Shown here in pieces: positions 20,524-29,794 of a stretch of 64,000 nucleotides of DNA (its first letter is position 1; each line of letters begins with the position of its first letter). The stretch is from the NCBI GenBank assembly GCA_016458225.1, contig JAEMGR010000023.1, positions 141,837-205,836 on the forward strand. Reading direction: 5' to 3'. Source of the DNA: Myxococcaceae bacterium JPH2 (GTDB lineage Bacteria; Myxococcota; Myxococcia; Myxococcales; Myxococcaceae). A program made the translations under genes and the position numbers. The notes under the pieces are model-generated. The model saw nothing but the letters and a program-made list of their open reading frames with translations. It was not told the DNA's origin and searched no databases.

Positions 20524-22963
20524 CGGGGGGCCGGGCCGGGACAGGCTCCAGCGGGAGCTCCACGACGAAGGTGGCGCCCTGTCCCGGCTCGCTCTCCACC
20601 CAGATGTCTCCGCCGTGCGCTTCGACAATCTGGCGCGTGATGAAGAGGCCCAGTCCCAGCCCGCCGTAGTTGCGGGACGCAGCGCGCTCGAAGCGCGCGA
20701 AGATGCGGCCCTGCGCCTCGTGCGGGATGCCCATGCCGTGGTCCCGCACCACGAGCCAGGCCTTGTGCGCGTGGGGCGCCACCTCCATCTGGATGGGGTG
20801 TCCCGCGCCGTACTTCATCGCGTTGGTCAGCAGGTTGAGCATGACCTGCTCCATGCGCAGCCGGTCCCACTGGCCCAGCACGGGCTCCGGCGCCACCAGC
20901 TCGAAGGGGCACTCCGCCTTGTCGAGCTGCTCGGCGACGTGACTCGCCACCTGGCGCGCCACCTCTGACAAGTCCAACGGCTCCAGGCGCAGGTCGAGCC
21001 GGCGCTCGTTGACGCGCGAGACATCCAGCAGGTGGTCCACCAACTGGGACAAGCGCTTGAGCTGCTCGTCGAACACGCCCAGCATCCGCCCCAGCTTCGC
21101 CACGACGGGCAAGCTCCGAGGCGTGCCCGCGAGCGCCGCGCCCATCTGCTGCACGCGCAGCTTCATGGAGGTGAGCGGCGTCTTCAGCTCGTGCGACGCG
21201 ATGGACAAGAACTCGTCCCGCGCGCGGATGGACTCCTGCGCCGAGCAATAGAGCTGCGCGTTGTCGATGGCGAACGCGGCCCGGCGCCCCAGCTCCTCGG
21301 TCAGCGCCAGCTCCTCGCGCGAGTACACCTGACCAGGCTGCGGCGAGACCAGGAACAGCACGCCCAAGGTCCGCCCGCGCGCGCGCAGCGGCACCCCCAA
21401 CGAGGGCCGCTTCAAGAGCGGACCCACGGCGGCCCACCGCGGCTCCGCCAGCGCACCGGCATCCAGCAGGCCCCGCGACTCACGCGAGGACTCCGAGCGC
21501 CCCGTGGACAGCACGCGCGCCGGCCCCCGCAGGGAATCCGCGCGCGGAGGATGGGCCTCCAGGAACTCGCGCGCCGTTCGCTCACGCGAGGAGACGCTGT
21601 CCGCCACCGCCACCGGGCGCAGCTGCGCGCCGTCCACGCGCATGAACACCACACACAGCTCCGCGAGCGACGGCACCGCCAGCTCGGCGACACGCTGGAG
21701 CGTCGTCTCATAGTCGAGCGAGGTCACCAGCTCGCGGCTCGCCTCGGCCAGGAAGCGCTGGGAGGCCTCCGTCCGCTTGCGCTCGGTGATGTCCGTGGAG
21801 ATGCCGCACATCGCGTACACCGCGCCGCTCGAGTCGATGAGCGGGAACTTCTGCGTGAGGTGCACGTGGACCCCGTCGTCGTGCGGCACGCGCTCCTCTT
21901 GTTCGACCGGGGCGCGGGTGCGGAAGACGGTCTGGTTGGCGCGAGAGAGCTCCTCGGCGATGTCGCGCGGGAAGACGTCGAAGAGGGTCCGCCCCGCGAC
22001 CTGCTGGCGGGTGCGGTGCAGCAGCTGCTCCCACGCGCGATTGACGAAGATGTAGCGGCCCCGCGCATCCAACAAGAAGAAGACGGCGGGCGCGTTGTCC
22101 AGGATGGAGCGCAGGCGCGCCTCGCTCTCCAGCAGGGCCTGCTCGGCGCGCTTGCGCTCCGTCACGTCGATGAGCACCGCGAGCGAGCGGGTGACCTTGC
22201 CCGCGGCGTCGCGCTCCGCGATGGCGGACAAGAGCACGTCGATGCGCTGCCCGTTCTTCTTCACCAGCTGGTACGGCACGTCCCGGCAGATGCCCGTCTT
22301 GAAGTACTCGGGCAGGACGACGTCGCGCGCGTAGCGCTGGGACTCCGCCGTGAGGAACTCCACCGAGTCGCGCCCGAGCACCTCCGCGCGCTCGTACCCC
22401 AAGGTGATCAACCAGCAATCGCTGACGCTGATGAGCCGCCCCGCCCGGTCGATGGAGTGCATCATCACGGGCGTGTTGTTGTAGAGCGAGCGGTACTTCT
22501 CCTCGCCCGCGCGCAGCGACTCCTCGCTCCGCTTCAGGTCGGTGACGTCGTTGAAGACACACACGCCGCCCTGCGTCCGCCCCTGCTCGTCGCGCACGGG
22601 GCGCGCGCTGACGAGCAGCCAGGCCCCCGAGGGTCGCTCGGCGTTGCGCAGGAACACCTCCGCGCGGTCCACGAACTCGCCATGGAGGGCGCGCACCACG
22701 GGCAGGCGCTCGGGCGGATAGAGCGTGACCTGGTCCGGCAGGTACAGCCCGAAGTGCTCGGACCACTGCGCCACGGGCACGTCCACCGGCCCCATGCCCA
22801 GGATGCGCTCGGCCGCGGGGTTGAGGAGGAGGAAGTGGTGGGACGCGTCCACCACCACGACGCCCTCTCCCATGCTGGCGAAGACGGATGCGAGGAGGGG
22901 GCTGGGCCCCTGCGGAGTCCCGCCCAGGGAGGCGGGCCCCGGGCTGTCGTGCAGGCGAGCCAT
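20489..22963 (-). CDS. Cytoplasmic multi-PAS/GAF hybrid-free sensor histidine kinase
   Basis: 824 aa from the ATG at 22963; an upstream TTG at 23026 would add 21 residues. No TM is present. Three PAS domains lie at about 20-135, 145-265 and 275-395 (VVVDASHHFLLLNPAAERIL, YNNTPVMMHSIDRAGRLISV, SILDNAPAVFFLLDARGRYI), then a GAF-like domain at about 415-560. The H-box is SIASHELKTPLTSMK near residue 591, the N-box NLLTNAMKYG, G1 DHGMGIP and G2 GLGLGLFITRQIVEAHGG. It should autophosphorylate on that His in response to a soluble or redox cue. There is no receiver domain and no adjacent response regulator, so it is an orphan kinase. Confidence 0.92.
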   Translation of the reverse strand: MARLHDSPGPASLGGTPQGPSPLLASVFASMGEGVVVVDASHHFLLLNPAAERILGMGPVDVPVAQWSEHFGLYLPDQVTLYPPERLPVVRALHGEFVDRAEVFLRNAERPSGAWLLVSARPVRDEQGRTQGGVCVFNDVTDLKRSEESLRAGEEKYRSLYNNTPVMMHSIDRAGRLISVSDCWLITLGYERAEVLGRDSVEFLTAESQRYARDVVLPEYFKTGICRDVPYQLVKKNGQRIDVLLSAIAERDAAGKVTRSLAVLIDVTERKRAEQALLESEARLRSILDNAPAVFFLLDARGRYIFVNRAWEQLLHRTRQQVAGRTLFDVFPRDIAEELSRANQTVFRTRAPVEQEERVPHDDGVHVHLTQKFPLIDSSGAVYAMCGISTDITERKRTEASQRFLAEASRELVTSLDYETTLQRVAELAVPSLAELCVVFMRVDGAQLRPVAVADSVSSRERTAREFLEAHPPRADSLRGPARVLSTGRSESSRESRGLLDAGALAEPRWAAVGPLLKRPSLGVPLRARGRTLGVLFLVSPQPGQVYSREELALTEELGRRAAFAIDNAQLYCSAQESIRARDEFLSIASHELKTPLTSMKLRVQQMGAALAGTPRSLPVVAKLGRMLGVFDEQLKRLSQLVDHLLDVSRVNERRLDLRLEPLDLSEVARQVASHVAEQLDKAECPFELVAPEPVLGQWDRLRMEQVMLNLLTNAMKYGAGHPIQMEVAPHAHKAWLVVRDHGMGIPHEAQGRIFARFERAASRNYGGLGLGLFITRQIVEAHGGDIWVESEPGQGATFVVELPLEPVPARPPVRAEGTAPRGR

Positions 22964-23041
22964 GGGTTGAAGGAAGAGGCGAGCCCCCTTCCCTTCAACG
23001 ATGGGGGCGCCCGCCCTCCGCGCCAACCCGTCCGGCGGGCG

Positions 23042-23680
23042 TCACTTCCCCGACTGGCGCTCGGCGGCGAGCTGCTGCGCCCGCTTCTCCACCGCGCGCA
23101 AGGTGTCTCGCACCGCGCTCTTCTGGCCCATGTTGACCAGGAAGGTCGGGATGGAGCCCGCGGGGTCCACCGAGAAACGATAGACGGCGTAGGAGGCGTG
23201 CTCGCCCCGAGGCTCCACGTGCCAGGTGCCTTCGTTGAGGCGCACGCGCACGGTGTCCCGCCGACCGGGGAACAGGTCCGGCTCCGCCCACCAGCGCTGC
23301 GCGAAGACGCCCGTGCCGTCCGGCGCCACGCCCGACTCGCGCACCACGTGGATGATGAAGTCGCGCGCGGTGACGACGGGCAAATCCAGGCGCGTGTACG
23401 AGACGTGCTCGCCCTCGGCCACGGTCTTCACCGTGCGCGCCTCCTTCACGTAGGGCATCCAGAAGCGGTACGTGTCCACGTTCTCCAGCGCCGCCTGCAC
23501 GTCCGCGGCGCTCGCGTCGAGCTGTCCCTCGGCCCACACTTCGCGGGCCTGCGTGCCGGGGCGCGGACGCACCTTCACGACATACGGCGTCTCGGTGACG
23601 GTCTCCCACTCTTGCGCCCACGCGCCCTGGGCCACCAGCACCAGCGCCCACAGCACCACCCGGCTCGACTGCTTCGTCAT
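23042..23680 (-). CDS. Secreted START/SRPBCC-like protein
   Basis: 212 aa with a signal peptide (MTKQSSRVVLWALVLVAQGAWA). The mature part fits the helix-grip START fold: DASAADVQAALENVDTYRFWMPYVKEARTV, DLPVVTARDFIIHVV and SYAVYRFSVDPAGSIPTFLV, with a long C-terminal helix (RDTLRAVEKRAQQLAAE). START-like proteins hold lipids or other hydrophobic ligands. It stands alone, 78 bp from the kinase 3' side, so its ligand is not indicated by context. Confidence 0.75.
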   Translation of the reverse strand: MTKQSSRVVLWALVLVAQGAWAQEWETVTETPYVVKVRPRPGTQAREVWAEGQLDASAADVQAALENVDTYRFWMPYVKEARTVKTVAEGEHVSYTRLDLPVVTARDFIIHVVRESGVAPDGTGVFAQRWWAEPDLFPGRRDTVRVRLNEGTWHVEPRGEHASYAVYRFSVDPAGSIPTFLVNMGQKSAVRDTLRAVEKRAQQLAAERQSGK

Positions 23681-23808
23681 CGTTCCGCGTCCTTCGCTTC
23701 CGGCCCCTCGGGCCGACCTGTATCGCATCTTTCCACGCCCCCGAGCCCCGGACGGCGCACGTGGGCATCGACTTTTGGCGCTGACCGGGGCAAAGCCTGG
23801 GACTGCCT

Positions 23809-25317
23809 ATGCGCCCTCACATTCCCGGTCCCCCGCCTGAGCGTGGCCTCTTCTGTAACCGCACCCTCAACATGCGCGCCATCAAGGCCGTGGGCTACGA
23901 CATGGACTACACGCTCATCCACTATCGGGTGGAAGCATGGGAGAGGCGTGCCTACGAGTACATCCGCGACCGTCTGGTGGCGCAGGGTTGGCCGGTCGCC
24001 GACCTGACATTCGACCCGATGCTGGCCATCCGCGGGCTCATCATCGACACCGCCACGGGCAACCTGCTGAAGGCCAACCGCTTCGGCTTCGTGAAGAAGG
24101 CCCTGCACGGCACGCGCCCCCTGGAGTTCGAGGCGCAGCGCGAGGCCTACGCACGCATCGTGGTGGACCTGTCCGAGCGCCGCTGGGTGTTCCTCAACAC
24201 GCTCTTCTCGCTGTCCGAGGCCTGCATCTACGCGCAGCTCGTGGACCGGCTGGACGCGGGGCAGCTGCCCGGCCCCATGGGCTACGCGGACCTCTACGAG
24301 CACGTGCGCAAGAACCTGGACGCCACGCACATGCAGGGGCGCCTCAAGGCGGAGATCATCGCGGACCCGGAGCGCTACGTCCTGGATGACCCGGAGACGC
24401 CGCTGGCGCTGTTGGACCAGAAGAACGCGGGCAAGAAGCTCCTGCTCATCACCAACAGCGAGTGGGCCTACACCGAGCCCATGATGCACTTCGCCTTCGA
24501 CCGGCACCTGCCGGCGGGCATGACGTGGCGCCAGCTGTTCGACGTGGTCATCGTCAGCGCGCGCAAGCCCGAGTTCTTCACCACGCGCTCGGCCCTCTTC
24601 GACGTGGTGGAGGTGGATGGCGAGGCGCTCCTGCGTCCGCACGCGGGGCCGCTCAAGGTGGGCACGCCCTACTTTGGCGGCAGCGCGCTGGAGCTGGAGC
24701 GACACCTGGGCATGAGCGGGGATGAAATCCTCTACGTGGGCGACCACATGTTCGGCGACGTGCACGTCAGCAAGAACGTGCTGCGCTGGCGCACCGCGCT
24801 CATCCTGCGCGAGCTGGAGGACGAGGTGCGCGCCATCGCCGCCTTCCGCGCCACCGAGCTGCGCCTGGGCGAGCGCATGGAGCGCAAGGAGCGGCTGGAG
24901 GCGGAGAGCTGCCAGGTGCGTCTGGAGCTGCAGCGTCGGCGCCATCAGTACGGGCCGCGCGGCACCACGCCGGAGACGGAGCTGGTGGCCCGGCTGGCCG
25001 AGCTGCGCACGGAGCTGGAGGCGCTGGACGCGGAGATTGGTCCGCTGGCCCGCGCCGCCACCGAGCTGTCCAATCCCCACTGGGGCCTGCTCACGCGCGC
25101 CGGCAACGACAAGAGCCACCTGGCCCGGCAGGTGGAGCGCTACGCGGACATCTACACGTCGCGGGTGAGCAACTTCCTCTTCGCCACCCCGTTCGTGTAC
25201 CTGCGCAGCCCGCGCGGCAGCCTGCCGCACGACCCCAGCCTCCCGGGTGGCACGCCCGTGTTCAACGTGGGCGACGGCGCGGGCGCGGGCCCCATCGGGC
25301 CGGACACCGCCGAGTAG
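23809..25317 (+). CDS. HAD-superfamily 5'-nucleotidase (cytosolic IMP-GMP type)
   Basis: 502 aa. Motif I is GYDMDYTLIHY (nucleophile and acid Asp, residues about 29-39), motif II is LLITNSEWAYT, and motif IV is ILYVGDHMFGDVHVSK. The overall length and the N-terminal NRTLNMRAIKAVGYDMDYT pattern match the HAD-IG 5'-nucleotidase family shared with animal cN-II. It dephosphorylates nucleoside monophosphates, probably purine. The C-terminal about 130 residues include a long charged coiled-coil-like helix (MERKERLEAESCQVRLELQ). Confidence 0.88.
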   Translation: MRPHIPGPPPERGLFCNRTLNMRAIKAVGYDMDYTLIHYRVEAWERRAYEYIRDRLVAQGWPVADLTFDPMLAIRGLIIDTATGNLLKANRFGFVKKALHGTRPLEFEAQREAYARIVVDLSERRWVFLNTLFSLSEACIYAQLVDRLDAGQLPGPMGYADLYEHVRKNLDATHMQGRLKAEIIADPERYVLDDPETPLALLDQKNAGKKLLLITNSEWAYTEPMMHFAFDRHLPAGMTWRQLFDVVIVSARKPEFFTTRSALFDVVEVDGEALLRPHAGPLKVGTPYFGGSALELERHLGMSGDEILYVGDHMFGDVHVSKNVLRWRTALILRELEDEVRAIAAFRATELRLGERMERKERLEAESCQVRLELQRRRHQYGPRGTTPETELVARLAELRTELEALDAEIGPLARAATELSNPHWGLLTRAGNDKSHLARQVERYADIYTSRVSNFLFATPFVYLRSPRGSLPHDPSLPGGTPVFNVGDGAGAGPIGPDTAE

Positions 25318-25335
25318 TCCTCGCGCGTCTCACGC

Positions 25336-25791
25336 TCACTGCGAGATGCGCCAGAGCGCCTGCAGGTCCGGGGGCAGGTTGCTGGCGACGTCGTCCGCCT
25401 CGCCCTCGGAGATCTGATCCTGCAGGGCGAGGAACACGCAGCGCACCAGCCACTCGGCCTCCTCCAGGGGCTTCTGCAGCACCTCGGCCACGGACTCGAC
25501 GAGCAGCTCCTTGCCGAAGCGCAGGGGGCGCTGCGGGCGCAGCTCTGGCGCTGGCAGCAGCTCCACCAGCCGGCGCGGCAGCTGCGCCTCCAGGTTCCTC
25601 GCCTGGGTCGGCTGGATGCGCTGCTCCAGGGCCCCCAGCACGGCCACCGCCGCGCGCTCGGCCACCGCCTCCTCCACCTCGGCCAACTCACGCACGTGCC
25701 GGATGAAGGCCGCGTAGGTCGTGTTCACGTGGGATTCGTGCCGCTGGTGGCGGCGGTACAGCAACTCGGACTCGGTGCTCGGACGGGTCAT
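25336..25791 (-). CDS. DUF2267-type protein
   Basis: 151 aa, cytoplasmic. Two roughly duplicated helical units are visible, one with AERAAVAVLGALEQRI and one with ESVAEVLQKPLEEAEWLVRCVF, each followed by a LP-rich segment (RRLVELLPAP, NLPPDLQALW). This is the DUF2267 arrangement. Function unknown. It converges on the 5'-nucleotidase gene with an 18-bp gap and has no operon partner. Confidence 0.75.
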   Translation of the reverse strand: MTRPSTESELLYRRHQRHESHVNTTYAAFIRHVRELAEVEEAVAERAAVAVLGALEQRIQPTQARNLEAQLPRRLVELLPAPELRPQRPLRFGKELLVESVAEVLQKPLEEAEWLVRCVFLALQDQISEGEADDVASNLPPDLQALWRISQ

Positions 25792-25987
25792 GGCGCGCCT
25801 CCCTGGCCATCAGATCCACGGTGCGCACGCCCCCCGCCGGTCCGGGACGGCCAGCCGTCCGGGCCCCGGCCCCCGCCGCCCGTCTCCAAGCCGTGAGGTG
25901 ACCCAACCCGTGAAGATTGCTGGCCTTTTGTTCAGTCCTCCCGCCTGAGGCGTGCCCCGTCGCGCGGGCATGTCAGACCGGCTCGGT

Positions 25988-26455
25988 ATGAGTTGTCGCG
26001 TGAGCCACTCGAACGCCAACAGCCCGTCGTCGCGTGTCCTGGAGCAGCGCAACCTGCTCGGGGGGATGGACCTCATGCCTGTGCTCGGTCAGGGGAAGCG
26101 GAAGCGGGCGCGCCAGTTCCACGTCGCCGCGGAGCGGCGGCTGGGGTTCGCGGCGGCGCTCGCGCTGGTGGTGGAGCACGGACGGCAGCGGGCCAAGGAG
26201 ACGGGCACCACGTCGCTGAGCCGCTGCCCGCGCTGCGAGCACGTGGGGCCCACCGAGCAGGACTTTGGCTTTCGCATCATCCGCGGCGAGCAGCGTCCGC
26301 AGTCGTGGTGCCGAGGCTGCCGCGGCGTGAGCGTGGCGCCCTCGACGACGAGCACGATGAGCGCCTCGCGCACCGAGGACGGCTGGCTGTTCCCGCCGGA
26401 GACGCTCAGCACGCGGCCGCCCAAGCGCGGCAAGCGCTCCAGCTCGCTGACGTGA
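25988..26455 (+). CDS. Hypothetical zinc-ribbon-like protein
   Basis: 155 aa from the ATG at 25988; ATGs at 25970 and 26066 are alternatives, and no start has a strong ribosome site. The centre has a CPRCEHVG knuckle and, 22 residues on, a CRGCRG knuckle, suggesting a four-Cys zinc ribbon. A basic helix (RKRARQFHVAAERRLGFAAA) precedes it and a Ser/Thr-rich basic tail follows. It could bind nucleic acid. No family name is recognised. Confidence 0.5.
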   Translation: MSCRVSHSNANSPSSRVLEQRNLLGGMDLMPVLGQGKRKRARQFHVAAERRLGFAAALALVVEHGRQRAKETGTTSLSRCPRCEHVGPTEQDFGFRIIRGEQRPQSWCRGCRGVSVAPSTTSTMSASRTEDGWLFPPETLSTRPPKRGKRSSSLT

Positions 26456-26639
26456 ACACCTTCCACCGGGGGCGGCGGGCCCTTCCCCGGGTTGGACCCG
26501 TGGAGGGGCCCACTCCTCCGGGGGGAGGATGCCGCCTTCGCCGCCCATGTCCGAACGCACGGCGAGGCCCCTGTCCTCCCCTCTGGAGGGGGATGGAAAA
26601 GCCAAGGCGCCGTCCCTACCTCAACGGCAGGAGGGCTTC

Positions 26640-26936
26640 ATGGCCGTACGGACGAGAATGGCAGGCATCACGAACAAGCGACGCGTGAGCGCGCACTCGG
26701 CGCAACCCAGCCAGCAAGCCAGCAAGGGACGCCGGATGCTGCCCCATGACGACGCTGCTGCGCTGCAACTGAGACGGGCGCTGGAGCGGGCCACCCTGGG
26801 CCCCGCCTCCGAGTCGCACAAGCCCAAGAGCCACCGTCGCAGGACGTCGCTGCAAGGCCGCAAGAAGGCGCCCAGCGAGATGGCCGTGAAGCACCGGGGC
26901 GGTCCCCGCAGGCGCTCGCGGCTGCACGGCGGCTGA
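26640..26936 (+). CDS. Small very basic hypothetical protein
   Basis: 98 aa preceded by a strong AGGAGGG site 4 bp from the ATG at 26640. It is rich in Arg, Lys, Ser and Gln with no hydrophobic core beyond one helix (AAALQLRRALERATLG), ending RRSRLHGG. The charge suggests RNA or DNA binding or a ribosome/nucleoid accessory role, which cannot be shown from sequence. It ends at a hairpin shared with the convergent DUF1361-like gene. Confidence 0.55.
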   Translation: MAVRTRMAGITNKRRVSAHSAQPSQQASKGRRMLPHDDAAALQLRRALERATLGPASESHKPKSHRRRTSLQGRKKAPSEMAVKHRGGPRRRSRLHGG

Positions 26937-26952
26937 GGTCCCCGCATCCACC

Positions 26953-26989
26953 GACACCGTCCTCGCCCCAGGTGGGTGAGGGCGGTGTC
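26953..26989. terminator. Bidirectional hairpin terminator
   Basis: A 12-bp stem with one mismatch (GACACCGTCCTC against GAGGGCGGTGTC) and a 13-nt loop lies between two convergent genes, followed on the plus strand by TGTCTGTC. Confidence 0.55.
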
Positions 26990-27007
26990 TGTCTGTCCGC
27001 CATGACG

Positions 27008-27715
27008 TCAGCTCCGCTGCCACTGCGCGCGCCGGAAGCGCAGGCGCAGCGACTCGAAGGCCGCGTAGGACAGGAGCAGCAGCGCGGCGAAGAGCGCCGT
27101 CACTCCGAGCAGGTACGGAAAGTCCCCGGGCGCGGTGGCGTGGGCATGCACCGCGGACAAGAGGCGCCGTGGATCCGTGAGCACGTCCCAGCTGTTCCAG
27201 CGCTCCACGCGGCCCAGGTAGATGCCATAGCCACACAAGAGCGAGGTGAGCGCGACGAAGGCCCAGGCGCCCACGGGGCCCCAGCGGCGCTGAAGCCAGT
27301 GCTTCCACACCTCCAGGGACAGCAACCCGAGCAACCACCCGGTGGCGGCGAACAACGCGAGCAAGGCCGCGTCGAACCACAGCGGCACGACGGGCCGCTG
27401 GCTCAGGTGGATGAAGTCCGTGAGCAGGTAGGGCGCGTTGGGGAACAGGGCCAGCCACGCGACGGCGAGCGGCCCCAGGCTCCACCAGCGGTCATGACCG
27501 CGCACCATCAGCCAGCGCGCGGCGAGGGCCAGCAGGTACGGCAGCCACGCGAGGATGAGGTTCCAGAGGAGGAACACGTAGCTGACGCCCTGGCTCCAAT
27601 CCAACCGGAAGGCCAGCAGGGCCACGGCGGCGGTGCTGCACAGGAGCGCCGGCACCAGACCGTGGCGGCGCAGCATGGACAGAAAGGCAGGGAACGCGCT
27701 GGGAGGCTGGGACAT
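27008..27715 (-). CDS. DUF1361-type integral membrane protein
   Basis: 235 aa from the ATG at 27715. About six to seven TM spans are visible. Family-typical motifs are VLLWNLILAWLPYLLAL, LFPNAPYLLTDFIHL and the Trp-rich HWLQRRWGPVGAWAFV region. Members are uncharacterised inner-membrane proteins. It is the only gene in its unit, with GC-rich hairpins in the 157 bp upstream. Confidence 0.8.
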   Translation of the reverse strand: MSQPPSAFPAFLSMLRRHGLVPALLCSTAAVALLAFRLDWSQGVSYVFLLWNLILAWLPYLLALAARWLMVRGHDRWWSLGPLAVAWLALFPNAPYLLTDFIHLSQRPVVPLWFDAALLALFAATGWLLGLLSLEVWKHWLQRRWGPVGAWAFVALTSLLCGYGIYLGRVERWNSWDVLTDPRRLLSAVHAHATAPGDFPYLLGVTALFAALLLLSYAAFESLRLRFRRAQWQRS

Positions 27716-27827
27716 GGTGTGTCCGAGGCAGGCGAACCGCACCCTCGTGGCACCCCTGCCACGAAGGGACGATTCTGGAGACAAGGTACCCACGCCCAAG
27801 CAACTCCAGGGCCAGCCTGCCAACCAG

Positions 27828-27850
27828 AGGCCCGCGCTGGGGGCGGGCCT
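27828..27850 (-). terminator. Hairpin terminator after the vitellogenin-N-like gene
   Basis: AGGCCCGC, 7-nt loop, GCGGGCCT: a perfect 8-bp stem 23 bp past the stop of the upstream gene on the minus strand. A second, imperfect GCCCC/GGGGC stem lies between them (27851-27873). Confidence 0.5.
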
Positions 27851-27872
27851 GCCCCACCCCGAAGGGCGGGGC

Positions 27873-29735
27873 TCACCCCTCCAGCAGGCCGCGGATGCGG
27901 GTGCGAATCTGCCGGTCCGGCACGTCCTGGGTGAGCAGGTACTCGAGCAGATCGCGCACGGCGGGCTCGGTGTGGACGTACGGCTCCACCAGCGAGACGA
28001 GCCCGTGGTAGTTCTGCACGTTCACCTGTCCGGCCAGCGCCAGGTCACGCAGCTGCACCAGCGCGTCGGCCTGCAGCTTCTGACGACCGAGGGACTCGAA
28101 GGCCGTGGCCTGCACGGGCACCGCGGCGTCATGGGCCAGCCCCATGAGGGCGTTCTCCACCTCGGGGCCTCGCACCTTGCGCAGGGCCTTGGCGGCGGCC
28201 TCGCGAACATCGGCGCTGTCGGCGTGGGCGTACTGCATCACCGTGGCCACTGTCTCAGGCACACCCGCGTTGCCCAGGCTCAGCAGCAGGTGGGCCTGAT
28301 CCGCGGGAGCCTTGGCGTCGCGCAGGTCGGAGGCCAGTCGCTGCACGGCGGCGAGCGCCTCGGGGGAATGCGCGTTGCGGTAGAGCGCGCCCGCCGTGGC
28401 GCCCAGCGAGTAGGCGCTGGCGATGTGCACGTCGCCGTCGGTGCCGCCGTAGAGCGACTGGGCGAAGCGCACCGTCTCCACCGTGGGTTCGGTGAGGAGC
28501 GACAGGCGGCTGAGCATCATGTGATAGCGCTCGGCCTTGGCCTCGGGGGTGCGCAGCGCGTCCACGAGCGCGGCTTGCGCCTCGGGCGTGCCCGCGCCGG
28601 CCAGCAAGTCCAGCACCAGCGCGCGGCCCTGACTGCCCAGCGCCGGGTCCCGGAAGACGTCCACCATGTGCGCGCACAGCGCGGGCTGCTGCTCCAACAG
28701 GCCCGTGGCCTGGAGGAGGAAGTGGTTGTGGTCGGGCATCACGCCGCCGCGGCCAAAGGACTTCAGCAAGGAATCGAGCTTCTCCCCGGTGAGGCCATCC
28801 ACCTGCTGCGCCAGCATGTTCTCGCGCGTCTGGGCCTCCACCACCATGCGGCCCGGAGGCAGTCGCTGCTGCGCCTCGGCCACCACCGAGGACGGGGCCG
28901 CATCGGGCGCCACGCCGCCTTCTTCACGCACCAGCCGCAGGTGCACCGTGGTGCCCGCGAGCGCCGTGCCCGTGGGGCCCAGGCGCTCCACCGTCTCTTC
29001 GCCTTCCAATCGCTCCAACAACCCAGCGCGCGACACGTCCGCCAGGAAGTGCGAGGCCACGCGCAGCGGGCCCCCTTGGCCCAGCCCCACCACCTCCGTG
29101 TACACATCGCGACGCTTCTCCAGGTGCGCGCCCTGGGCATCGTCCGCGCCTCGACGCGTGTAGCCCGCGCGAGCGCGGCCTCGTGAGGTGGACTCCTCTA
29201 CCGTCCACGCCTCGCCATCGCGCAACACCACCTGCATGTCCCCCACCAGCGCCTGCACGGTGTTCTTGAAGAGGGACGGGTCCTGCTCCCGGAAGGAGAC
29301 GCTGCGCACGTCTCCCTCCGGGCCCACCTCCAGCACGGCCTCGCGCCCCTGGAAGATGGCGTCGGTGGACGCCGCATCCGGGAGCACTTCCTTGCCAAAG
29401 ACTTGCAGCGAGTGCTGCCGCAAGTCTTCCAGTCGCAAGCCCACGCGCCACGCGTCGCCTTGTTTGCCCAAGCCCTTGAGCACCAGCCGCCCATCCAGCA
29501 GCACGCGCCCGGCCAGGGACGAGGTGCCCGCGGCACCCGACGTTCCGGACAGCGTCACGTGGCTGGAGGCGTCGTACGACAGGCGCCACGCCCAGGCCCT
29601 TCCGCTGGGGAATGCGAAGCGGACGGGGGCGTCAGGAACAACCGCGGGTGACTCGGAGAAGAGGCCGAGTCCCACGGCCAACAGCAGGGCAAGGGCCCCG
29701 GCGGTGCCGAGGGCGATGAGCAGACGGTTGCGCAT
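27873..29735 (-). CDS. Vitellogenin-N/lipid-transfer-like secreted protein with HEAT-type helices
   Basis: 620 aa. One N-terminal TM or uncleaved signal (LLIALGTAGALALLLAVGLG). Residues about 40-290 form a beta-rich region with AVLEVGPEGDVRSVSF then SLFKNTVQALVGDMQ. Residues about 330-610 are a HEAT-like helical array: LLAGAGTPEAQAALVDAL, LLSLGNAGVPETVATVM, VREAAAKALRKVRGPEVE, QVNVQNYHGLVSLVEPY. The order barrel-then-helices and these motifs closely recall the N-terminal lipid-loading module of animal vitellogenin, apoB and MTP. The alternative is an unrelated HEAT-repeat protein. It follows a secreted 878-aa gene by 59 bp, so the two probably act together at the cell envelope, perhaps in lipid handling. 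Confidence 0.6.
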   Translation of the reverse strand: MRNRLLIALGTAGALALLLAVGLGLFSESPAVVPDAPVRFAFPSGRAWAWRLSYDASSHVTLSGTSGAAGTSSLAGRVLLDGRLVLKGLGKQGDAWRVGLRLEDLRQHSLQVFGKEVLPDAASTDAIFQGREAVLEVGPEGDVRSVSFREQDPSLFKNTVQALVGDMQVVLRDGEAWTVEESTSRGRARAGYTRRGADDAQGAHLEKRRDVYTEVVGLGQGGPLRVASHFLADVSRAGLLERLEGEETVERLGPTGTALAGTTVHLRLVREEGGVAPDAAPSSVVAEAQQRLPPGRMVVEAQTRENMLAQQVDGLTGEKLDSLLKSFGRGGVMPDHNHFLLQATGLLEQQPALCAHMVDVFRDPALGSQGRALVLDLLAGAGTPEAQAALVDALRTPEAKAERYHMMLSRLSLLTEPTVETVRFAQSLYGGTDGDVHIASAYSLGATAGALYRNAHSPEALAAVQRLASDLRDAKAPADQAHLLLSLGNAGVPETVATVMQYAHADSADVREAAAKALRKVRGPEVENALMGLAHDAAVPVQATAFESLGRQKLQADALVQLRDLALAGQVNVQNYHGLVSLVEPYVHTEPAVRDLLEYLLTQDVPDRQIRTRIRGLLEG

Positions 29736-29794
29736 GGATGTTTCCTTCAGGCCAGGTCAGGCGCGTGCGGAGGTGGAGACTCGGAACGCGCGCC

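Noticed and set aside
26616..27485. Long minus-strand frame overlapping the basic protein and DUF1361 gene
   Set aside because: It conflicts with the DUF1361-type gene, which has clear TM spans and a good start, and itself lacks motifs.
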